Positions 41,887 to 48,127 of a DNA stretch of 48,127 nt are shown here, piece by piece. Under the pieces are notes generated by a model. The model was given only the letters and a program-made list of their open reading frames with translations, did no database searches and was not told where the DNA came from. Origin of the DNA: an uncultured bacterium. GTDB lineage: Bacteria > Cyanobacteriota > Vampirovibrionia > Gastranaerophilales > Gastranaerophilaceae. The number at the start of each line of letters is the position of its first letter. Positions within the stretch are counted from its first letter, which is position 1. A program made the position numbers and the translations under genes. Location of the stretch: NCBI GenBank assembly GCA_949282215.1, contig CASDPF010000023.1, positions 1 through 48,127 on the forward strand. The letters run 5' to 3'.

Positions 41887-43056
41887 TTATAAAACACGAA
41901 TCATTGATTTAATATTTTCATCGGTGACTTTTAAAAGAGCAACGGTTTTCGTTGGCTCATCGAGGTTTCCGAGTTTTTTAAGAATTTCCGCAGTTTTTAA
42001 AATGATAGTTTGGTTATTGCATTTTAAAAGCTCACGGATAGCAAATACATCTTCTGCAAAGTCTAGTGCTGTATATACAAACGAGCTGTTTTCGTTTAGT
42101 TCTTGCAGGCAGAGTGTTTTTAATTGTTTTTTATTGATTGAGGTCAGTAATTTTTTTATATCCTGAACTTCATTTTTAGTATTTTTATCTTCATCAAACA
42201 AATATTCATCATTTTCTGTAAGGGTTTCGAACTTTTCTGAAGCATTTAAAAGCACTACGGCAGTTTTGCTGTCATCTGTATTTCTTATTAATCTTTCAAA
42301 CACATCATATAATTCATAATCAAAAACCGTCGGAATACCTAAAATTTCTCCAAGTCCGTTGATAATGTAATTGATTACCAAAAGAGCATTAGCATTATTT
42401 TTGTCCAAAAGCTCAAAAAGATTAGAAAGATATGGAATTTCTCCTGCTATATTTTCTGCCATGGTAGATGATTTCATTGTTTCGATAATTGCAGGAATGG
42501 CATCTTTGTTGCCGTATAGTACGAGAAATTTTACTGCTGATAATTGTTCAAATTCATCATCGGATTGAAGCTTTTCAAGTGCCAGATTGTATGATACAGG
42601 ATCTTGAAAAACTCCCAAAGTAGCTGCACAGTTTGCATTTAAGCTTTCATCATCCGTATATGAATTTGCTCTTAAAAGTTCGATTGAAAGAGGATCTTGA
42701 ATATAGAAAAAATATTTTGCACAATATGTTTTTTGATCAGTTGTGCCTGTTTCAAATATATCAAGAATTTCATCAGTTAAGTCTTCGTCAGCATATTTTG
42801 CTAATGTTGATACAATAAAATCATCGTAGTATGGTGAATAACATACAAAGAAACTTAAAAGATTTCGGTAATTAGTTTCATTACAAGCATTTGCAAGTCT
42901 TTCTGCTACATTTTGTTTAACGAAATCAAATAAAAAATCGTCACTTTCGACTAACTCTTTAAACAAAGCGACATCAGCATTATCAATCATTTCTTTAGCG
43001 ACTTGCTCGTAATCATTTTTATTTTTGCCGCTCAGTTTTTTTATTAAATCGTTCAT
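41887..43056 (-). CDS. HEAT-repeat-like scaffold protein
   Basis: 389 aa, acidic, all-helical, with about eight 30-35-residue helical hairpins (SLNANCAATLGVFQDPVSYNLALEKLQSDDEFEQLSAVKFLVLYGNKDAI in part shows the D-x-x-V/I-R-like register of HEAT repeats). No catalytic motif. It lies 28 bp after the SLOG gene and 22 bp before the Nudix gene on the same strand, so it is probably cotranscribed with the SLOG gene. Likely a protein-protein scaffold. Confidence 0.82.
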   Translation of the reverse strand: MNDLIKKLSGKNKNDYEQVAKEMIDNADVALFKELVESDDFLFDFVKQNVAERLANACNETNYRNLLSFFVCYSPYYDDFIVSTLAKYADEDLTDEILDIFETGTTDQKTYCAKYFFYIQDPLSIELLRANSYTDDESLNANCAATLGVFQDPVSYNLALEKLQSDDEFEQLSAVKFLVLYGNKDAIPAIIETMKSSTMAENIAGEIPYLSNLFELLDKNNANALLVINYIINGLGEILGIPTVFDYELYDVFERLIRNTDDSKTAVVLLNASEKFETLTENDEYLFDEDKNTKNEVQDIKKLLTSINKKQLKTLCLQELNENSSFVYTALDFAEDVFAIRELLKCNNQTIILKTAEILKKLGNLDEPTKTVALLKVTDENIKSMIRVL

Positions 43057-43084
43057 AAGTTTGCTAATTCCGCGTATGAATAAA

Positions 43085-43678
43085 TCAGTCTAAATAAAAT
43101 ACAGTAATAACTTTGTGACCTTCTTCCGCATACTGAACTGCATTATGAAGCGTTTTACTGGTATGAGAAAGGAAGCAAATTAACTGATTGCAATCATCAA
43201 TAATTTCTCTGTTGCAAACTCTTGAAGCATCTGCAAGAGTCATCATAGCTCTATCTGCGTGTTCTACAATGTTCGGAACTCCGATAAGTTGATTTTGAAC
43301 ATCAGATGGCTGTTGACCGATTGTTTGCGGTAAAATAACTTTTAATTTATCAGGATTAGCTTTCATGGCACCTCTAATAGCTGCTGCGTTTGTACCTGAT
43401 GAACCGCCTGATGTAATAATAGTATTACCTTGCATAACAAGAGCGGTAGCAAGTGTTTCAATCATTTGCTGATGAGTGATTGGAAGATTTCTGCTTCCGA
43501 TAATAGCAATTTTTTTGGCAGATTGTCTTATAGTTGCTAATTCTTGTGCAAGTTCATCCACAGTATGCGGTGAATCTGTGCTTACTGTATCTAAATCATC
43601 TACAGGTACCATAATTGATGGTTGTTCATTTTGATTATCATCAGCACTCATAAAAACATCATTATCAAAGTCTGCCAT
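43085..43678 (-). CDS. SLOG/DprA-like Rossmann-fold protein
   Basis: 197 aa from MADFDNDVF, with AGGA 3-4 nt before the ATG; the open frame is 25 codons longer without support. Residues 1-55 are acidic and disordered; the rest is the SLOG fold: KIAIIGSRNLP (DprA-type GSR), TIITSGGSSGTNAAAIRGA (the G-G-A-x-G-x-D-x-x-A position, but with N-A-A-A-I), and LICFLSHTSKTLHNAVQYAEEGHKVITVF. SLOG proteins bind nucleotides or DNA. Too short and lacking the DML1-like tail for DprA itself. Divergent from pcrA. Confidence 0.85.
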   Translation of the reverse strand: MADFDNDVFMSADDNQNEQPSIMVPVDDLDTVSTDSPHTVDELAQELATIRQSAKKIAIIGSRNLPITHQQMIETLATALVMQGNTIITSGGSSGTNAAAIRGAMKANPDKLKVILPQTIGQQPSDVQNQLIGVPNIVEHADRAMMTLADASRVCNREIIDDCNQLICFLSHTSKTLHNAVQYAEEGHKVITVFYLD

Positions 43679-43772
43679 TTTTCCTACTTTCTGAATAACT
43701 ATGTAATTGCAATAAATATTTTTTTCGATTATGCTGATTATAACACAAAACATTAATTTTGGGAATAGGGAT

Positions 43773-46295
43773 ATGGAAAATATATTGGAGAATCTTAACA
43801 GAGAGCAAAAAGAAGCTGTCCAGACAACGCAAGGACCACTGCTTATACTTGCAGGTGCAGGCAGTGGAAAGACTAAAGTCTTAACTACAAGAATTGCATA
43901 TATGATTAAAAAGGGGGTAAAACCTCAAAATATTTTGGCAGTTACATTTACCAACAAAGCGGCTAAGGAAATGAAAGCCCGTCTTGGCAGTATGATTGGC
44001 GAAACAATCGTTAAATATATGTGGGTAGGTACATTTCACGGTATTTGCGGACGTATTTTACGTGAAAATATCGACCGTTACAGCTTCCCATCTGGTAAAA
44101 AGCTTGATAAGAATTTTACGATATACGATGACAATGATACCAATGCTGTTTTAAAACAGGCAATTAAAAAGTTGAATTTGGATGACAAAATTTATCAGCC
44201 AAAGCTTGTAAAATCAGTTATTTCTAATGCAAAGAACAAAATGCAGGATGCATATACCTTTGCGACTTTTGCAAGAGATTTTAAATCCCAAAAAATTGCA
44301 CAGATTTATGAAGAGTACGAAAATGCTTTAAACAATAATAATGCAATTGATTTTGACGATATGCTTATGTTGACGGTAAAGCTTCTTGACCATAATACTG
44401 AGATTAGAACAGAATATTATGAAAGATTTAAACATATTATGGTCGATGAGTATCAGGATACTAACCTTGCTCAGTACAATTTGGTAAATATGTTATATAC
44501 AAACAAATTGTCAGAAATCCCTGAAGAAAGATCTTTATGTGTTGTAGGTGATGTTGACCAGTCAATTTACAGTTGGCGTGGTGCTGATTATACGATTATT
44601 ATGAATTTCCAAAAAGACTTCAAAAATACCAAGTTAATTAAGCTTGAGCAGAATTATCGTTCGACTGCAAATATTTTGAATGTCGCTAACGCTATTATTG
44701 AAAATAATACCGAACGTGTAGATAAAGTTCTGTATTCAAACAAGGGCGAGGGTGAGTTAATTGATTACTTTGAAGCTCAAGATGAGTCTGATGAAGCGAA
44801 TTTTATTGTAAGTAAAATTAAGCAGGATAGCGGTGGAAATTATAATCAATACGCTATTTTGTACAGAACAAACTCTCAATCCCGTTCAATTGAAGAAGCT
44901 TGTATGGCAGCCGGTATTCCATACCGTATTTATGGCGGGCTGAAATTCTATGACCGTAAAGAAATTAAAGACGTAATTGCTTATCTTAAATTGATTTATA
45001 ATACCGATGATTCACAAAGTTTCAGAAGAATAGTAAACGTTCCAAAACGTTCTATCGGAGATACCACAATTAAAAGATTACAGGATTTTGCAGACAGAGA
45101 AGATATTTCGCTGTTTGCTGCAGCTCAAAGAATTCAAGAGGATGATGAAATTCCTCAAAGAACCAAGTCAAAAATTACTGATTTTGTAAATTTAATTACT
45201 AAATTCCGTGACGCAAAGGATAATTATAATCTTCGTGAATTTGTGACACTTGTAATCGAAAAATCAGGATATTTGGCTGAATTGCAACTTCAAAACACCC
45301 CTGAGGCTGAAGCTGATATTGAAAACTTACAAGAACTTGTAAACGTTGCAGAAGAGTTTGTTCCTGAAGAAGATGATAATGTTCTTGGAGAATTTTTGGC
45401 TCAGGTAGCTCTTGTATCAGATATTGATAATATGGATACAATAGCAAATAATGTAACTCTTATGACTTTGCATGCTGCTAAAGGTCTTGAATTCCCGATT
45501 GTATTTATGGCTGGTATGGATGAGGGGGTATTCCCTCACCAGAGAACTTTTAATTCTAATTCTGAATTAGAAGAAGAACGAAGACTTATGTATGTAGGTG
45601 TTACTCGTGCTGAGGAAAAACTATATCTCACTTCTGCAAAACGCCGCCAAATGTGGGGTGAATATAAATATTACAATCCGTCAAGATTTATAGAAGAAAT
45701 TCCTCGTCAATTGATGAATATGACATCTTTTGAGGGAAGTATTTCAGATGGTTCTACGTTTAGAAATGCTGTTTCAAAAGCTAAGACAGGAAAATCGGAT
45801 TATTCATATTCAGCAGCACAAAGTGACAGTTATGGTTATATTAAACCTTCATCAGGATTTGGCAAAGGTTTTGTTGCACCGACAAAAGGCTTATCAACTA
45901 ATACTTCGACAAAAAAATCCTCTTATGAATATGAACAGCCAAAACGTACTCCTCAAAGAACTATTTTAATTAAATCGAAAGCAAATAAGGAACGTGATGA
46001 GCAAAAAGTACAAGAATTTTTCAAAGATAATGCCATAAAACGTATGCTTGAAGAAAAGCGTAAAAAGGATTATGAGGATTCAATAAGAGAGCAGGAAAGA
46101 GAAAAGGCTATTGAAGGTACATCTACTGTTGAATATGTTTTTAATGTCGGCGAAAGAGTTTTCCACGACAAACTCGGCATAGGCCATATCATTGATGTGA
46201 TTAAAGTCGGTGAAAGTATGATGTACACAATAGACTTTGGCAAACAGGGCAAAAAAGCCATGGATGCTGCCTATGCTAAGTTGAAAAAATTCTAA
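43773..46295 (+). CDS. pcrA: UvrD/PcrA-type superfamily 1 DNA helicase
   Basis: 840 aa from MENILENLNREQKEAV, the standard start; the open frame begins 14 codons earlier. Motifs: LAGAGSGKTKVL (Walker A), FTNKAAKEMK, VGTFHG, VDEYQDTN (Walker B), GDVDQSIYSWRGAD, EQNYRST, TLHAAKGLEF, VGVTRAEEKLYL. A Ser/Lys-rich linker precedes the PcrA-type C-terminal domain (RVFHDKLGIGHIIDV). 3'-5' helicase for repair and conflict resolution. GGGA-rich weak ribosome site. Confidence 0.96.
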   Translation: MENILENLNREQKEAVQTTQGPLLILAGAGSGKTKVLTTRIAYMIKKGVKPQNILAVTFTNKAAKEMKARLGSMIGETIVKYMWVGTFHGICGRILRENIDRYSFPSGKKLDKNFTIYDDNDTNAVLKQAIKKLNLDDKIYQPKLVKSVISNAKNKMQDAYTFATFARDFKSQKIAQIYEEYENALNNNNAIDFDDMLMLTVKLLDHNTEIRTEYYERFKHIMVDEYQDTNLAQYNLVNMLYTNKLSEIPEERSLCVVGDVDQSIYSWRGADYTIIMNFQKDFKNTKLIKLEQNYRSTANILNVANAIIENNTERVDKVLYSNKGEGELIDYFEAQDESDEANFIVSKIKQDSGGNYNQYAILYRTNSQSRSIEEACMAAGIPYRIYGGLKFYDRKEIKDVIAYLKLIYNTDDSQSFRRIVNVPKRSIGDTTIKRLQDFADREDISLFAAAQRIQEDDEIPQRTKSKITDFVNLITKFRDAKDNYNLREFVTLVIEKSGYLAELQLQNTPEAEADIENLQELVNVAEEFVPEEDDNVLGEFLAQVALVSDIDNMDTIANNVTLMTLHAAKGLEFPIVFMAGMDEGVFPHQRTFNSNSELEEERRLMYVGVTRAEEKLYLTSAKRRQMWGEYKYYNPSRFIEEIPRQLMNMTSFEGSISDGSTFRNAVSKAKTGKSDYSYSAAQSDSYGYIKPSSGFGKGFVAPTKGLSTNTSTKKSSYEYEQPKRTPQRTILIKSKANKERDEQKVQEFFKDNAIKRMLEEKRKKDYEDSIREQEREKAIEGTSTVEYVFNVGERVFHDKLGIGHIIDVIKVGESMMYTIDFGKQGKKAMDAAYAKLKKF

Positions 46296-46316
46296 AGGTA
46301 ATAGTGAGGAGCTAAA

Positions 46317-47054
46317 TTAAAACCAAGGGTAATCGTCTTTGATTTCCCATCCGTCCTGTTGGATTAAAGCACCACAGTAAATAGAACCATTAGATGCAGA
46401 ACTTTTATTTTTACAACCCCAAGTTTGGTAATTCATTAGTCTATCTCGTGTCATTCCAGCACCATACATTCCAAAATAATATTTTTTATTATTTCTTATA
46501 TTCATTACAAATATGTCTTTGCTATAGGTATTTGGTTTTTGAAAACCGTTTATATCAACGGTGATTAATATACTTCCAGCACTATAATCACCTTCACTGT
46601 TATCGTAAGTTAGTGATATTAATATTGTATTATTGAGAATAAATCTATAAATATTATCACGTGGAATATAATTAATAGGAGTTCCATCTGTTGTGTACCA
46701 AGTATAGAAACAGCTCCTTGATGCATTATTGCCCGCTTCACAGTCAGTTACAACGCTTAAATATGGAATTAAATATGTTTTGGCAAAGCTATTTAGTGCG
46801 TATTTTAATGTTGTTGTATCGCCGTCTACAGGGTTTTGGGGTTTAAAATCCCATTGTGATACGTCTCCATAATCCTTTTGAGCCATTGTAAATGCTTGTA
46901 ATATTGTTGAATAAGCTTTTTTTAGCTGTGTTGCAGTAACTGTTTTCTTATGTTTTGCTATAAGTGCCGGCAGTGTCATTGCTGCAACTATTCCGATTAT
47001 ACCCAGTGTGATAAGCACTTCTGCTAATGTAAAGCCATTATTATTAGTCCTCAT
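46317..47054 (-). CDS. type IV pilin-like protein, third paralogue
   Basis: 245 aa. MRTNNNG then FTLAEVLITLGIIGIVAAMT: a proper class III signal with Gly at -1 and Glu at +5. The globular domain has few Cys (DCEAGNNASRSC; GCKNK; YCGAL) and differs from the other two pilins. It lacks the G-tract leader: its promoter is the consensus TTGACA-17-TATTAT at 47092-47120 and its 30-nt leader is an operator-like palindrome. Tail to tail with pcrA. Probably a minor pilin or pseudopilin regulated by the small HTH gene opposite. Confidence 0.9.
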   Translation of the reverse strand: MRTNNNGFTLAEVLITLGIIGIVAAMTLPALIAKHKKTVTATQLKKAYSTILQAFTMAQKDYGDVSQWDFKPQNPVDGDTTTLKYALNSFAKTYLIPYLSVVTDCEAGNNASRSCFYTWYTTDGTPINYIPRDNIYRFILNNTILISLTYDNSEGDYSAGSILITVDINGFQKPNTYSKDIFVMNIRNNKKYYFGMYGAGMTRDRLMNYQTWGCKNKSSASNGSIYCGALIQQDGWEIKDDYPWF

Positions 47055-47071
47055 AGTTATTATATCCTTAG

Positions 47072-47120
47072 TTATCTAACTACATAGTTAGATAATATAA
47101 TTCAATAATTAGATTGTCAA
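47072..47120 (-). promoter_or_regulatory. consensus promoter of pilin 3 with a 24-bp operator-like palindrome
   Basis: Minus strand TTGACA (47115-47120), 17 bp, TATTAT (47092-47097). A perfect palindrome TTATCTAACTA-ca-TAGTTAGATAA (47072-47095) overlaps the last bases of the -10 and the transcription start, so a bound repressor would block initiation. Confidence 0.8.
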
Positions 47121-47133
47121 GCTTTTATCAATA

Positions 47134-47139
47134 TATAGT
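47134..47139 (+). promoter_or_regulatory. leaderless -10 of the small HTH gene
   Basis: TATAGT, exactly 6 nt before the ATG at 47146. The following bases TATG(A/T) are the same as at the XRE gene (40315-40324). No TG extension. Confidence 0.45.
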
Positions 47140-47145
47140 TATGAA

Positions 47146-47379
47146 ATGAAGAATGAGTATATTTTAGAAAAAGAAAATATAAGAAAGCTGATAAAACTTT
47201 TAGCAACAGCTGAGGGTAAGACTTTAACCAGACTAAAGGTTGATATTAACCATAAATATAATAAGACAGATTCTTTGGAAAATCTTGCAAATAAGTTGAG
47301 AAACAAGACTGTAAAGGTGACAGAGCTTTTAGAAATCTTTGATGTGCTTGAATATGAACTGGTTATAAGAAAAAAATAG
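47146..47379 (+). CDS. small Cro/C1-like DNA-binding protein
   Basis: 77 aa. The layout LIKLLATAEGKTLTRLKVDI...DSLENLANKLRNKTVKVTELLEIFDVLEYELVIRKK follows the small phage-type HTH family in which x-SLxNLxNKLRR-x-T-x-x-ELxxIxxxLxxEL is the recognition part. It is divergent from pilin 3 across a perfect palindrome, making it the likely repressor of both. No Shine-Dalgarno. Confidence 0.75.
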   Translation: MKNEYILEKENIRKLIKLLATAEGKTLTRLKVDINHKYNKTDSLENLANKLRNKTVKVTELLEIFDVLEYELVIRKK

Positions 47380-47421
47380 TATATAGCTAAGTATAGTTGT
47401 CTAATGGAAAATTTGTTTTCT

Positions 47422-47445
47422 GAATTTATTCTATTAAATAAATTC
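47422..47445. promoter_or_regulatory. inverted repeat abutting the ribosome site of the secreted protein gene
   Basis: GAATTTATT / AATAAATTC, perfect 9-bp arms with a 6-nt spacer, ending 1 nt before GGAGG. Either an mRNA hairpin next to the ribosome site or a protein-binding dyad. Confidence 0.5.
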
Positions 47446-47455
47446 AGGAGGCGTT

Positions 47456-47932
47456 ATGAAAAAATTTTTGTTATTTGTTATAACAGGGGTGGTATTCTTA
47501 TTTGGTTCACAGGTTTTTGCAGATGAGCAGCAGGAAGCATTAAAGTTTTTTAAAAGCTACGTGAATGCAGCTAATAATTATAGTCCTGAAATTATACAGA
47601 TGTATTCGCCTGAAGCAAGGATTATCAGACAAGTTGTAAAACCCGATGGCGGACTTGTTGATGTGGAAACTGATATGGATACATATATTTCTCAAATGAG
47701 ACTCGGACAAAAGGGTGCAAAATTAAGGAAATATAAAAATACTTATACTGATATAAAGGCTGCAAAAATCGAAAATGGCTATAAAATCAGCTCTTTAAGA
47801 CAGCCTGCGGGAGAAAAATATAAGCTTAAAACTTATATGATTGTCCAAAAACAACCGTCAGGGAAATGGTTGATTACTGAAGAGATGATGCAGACTAAAG
47901 TCCAAACTTTCTTAAAATATGCCAAGAAATAG
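47456..47932 (+). CDS. secreted NTF2-like (SnoaL-type) protein
   Basis: 158 aa. Sec signal peptide: KK, hydrophobic FLLFVITGVVFLFG, then SQVFA with cleavage likely before DEQQ (about residue 23). The mature part (EALKFFKSYVNAANNYSPEIIQMYSPEARIIR in parts, VETDMDTYISQM, WLITEEMMQTK) has the helix-plus-curved-sheet pattern of NTF2-like folds. Such folds bind small ligands; no catalytic residues can be named. AGGAGG precedes the ATG. Confidence 0.82.
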   Translation: MKKFLLFVITGVVFLFGSQVFADEQQEALKFFKSYVNAANNYSPEIIQMYSPEARIIRQVVKPDGGLVDVETDMDTYISQMRLGQKGAKLRKYKNTYTDIKAAKIENGYKISSLRQPAGEKYKLKTYMIVQKQPSGKWLITEEMMQTKVQTFLKYAKK

Positions 47933-47953
47933 CATAATATATGTTATTAATAT

Positions 47954-48120
47954 GTTCATTTCTTTCTCTTTTATTGCGAGTAAAAGAGAAAGAAATGAAC
48001 CAAAGAAAGAGAAAAACGCTAAGCTCACAGCATCGCAAAGCGATGCAAAAATCAAATGGCTGTCGTTAAATGCTGACGCATTTAACCGTTCAAGCCTCAC
48101 TATCGCACAATAAATTGTGC
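47954..48120. repeat. palindrome-rich intergenic repeat element at the right edge
   Basis: Four perfect hairpins in 167 bp. Arms and spacers: 20-bp GTTCATTTCTTTCTCTTTTA with 7-nt loop (47954-48000); GCATCGC-3-GCGATGC (48030-48046); GTTAAATGC-4-GCATTTAAC (48065-48086); GCACAAT-2-ATTGTGC (48105-48120). The first may also end the upstream transcript. The open frame through it is a by-product. The density resembles dispersed repeat families (REP/MITE-like); it continues to the window edge. Confidence 0.75.
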
Positions 48121-48127
48121 ACGTTCG

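Noticed and set aside
43731-43772. 14-codon N-terminal extension of PcrA
   Set aside because: MENILENLNREQ is the normal family start; the extension overlaps the divergent promoter region.
47919-48113. 64-aa and 62-aa frames at the right edge
   Set aside because: Both run through the hairpin repeat element and encode its palindromes; no ribosome site.

Overview
The window is AT-rich, densely packed and bacterial. Many proteins carry the class III prepilin signal FTLAEVLITLGIIG. There are giant multidomain proteins of unknown role, but ordinary bacterial ribosome, GTPase, MEP-pathway, RecJ and DapF genes. This mix suggests a gut-type non-photosynthetic cyanobacterial relative (Melainabacteria/Gastranaerophilales). 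That assignment is an inference from gene style, not a computed phylogeny. I saw no tRNA, rRNA, CRISPR array, transposase or phage structural gene.

Layout. 1-2.3 kb: the 3' part of an FHA plus calpain-like cysteine protease gene that begins in a 51-bp tandem repeat, then a small helical protein. 2.3-10.5 kb: mostly housekeeping: CDF metal transporter, a mini LuxR-type HTH, AlkD-like repair protein, ispF, an HxlR regulator, a DUF2963-like repeat protein, a nitrilase, der, the rpsF-ssb-(77 aa)-rpsR operon and dapF. 10.5-20.9 kb: a lineage-type unknown, recJ, a 993-aa FtsH-like protein with an intact zinc peptidase but a degraded ATPase, an EF-hand protein, mnmE, an unknown and galM. 20.9-24.7 kb: a TPR protein, a frameshifted pilin with a G11-tract leader, and a receiver-like GGDEF protein. 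24.8-30.5 kb: a 1738-aa protein with a HEIAH zinc-protease motif and a C-terminal RelA/SpoT-type (p)ppGpp synthetase-like domain, then a 144-aa protein. 30.6-35.6 kb: rimI, bioY, an EamA transporter, tadA and a two-component system. 35.6-39 kb: an intact second pilin with the same leader (G10 tract), a zinc-ribbon protein and a GAF-GGDEF-HD-GYP protein. 39-48 kb: small regulators with palindromic operators, a HAD/Nudix/HEAT/SLOG cluster, pcrA, a third pilin-like gene facing a small HTH gene, a secreted NTF2-like protein, and a palindrome-rich intergenic repeat at the right edge.

How it fits together. Three themes stand out. (1) Pilin-like surface proteins sit beside c-di-GMP enzymes. Two paralogues share a long 5' leader with a poly-G tract inside a short ORF, a conserved hairpin and an anti-Shine-Dalgarno CCTCC, which looks like a phase-variable or translational switch. 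(2) Three large proteins join protease or nucleotide-transferase domains in unusual ways (FHA-calpain; Clp-N-like/pseudo-AAA/M41; HExxH plus RSH synthetase). (3) Many genes have an extended -10 box, TGnTAnnnT, ending exactly 6 nt before the ATG, so their mRNAs are predicted to be leaderless. The same pattern fixes several start codons. The two strongest leads for something undescribed are the G-tract pilin leader and the RSH/zinc-protease giant.
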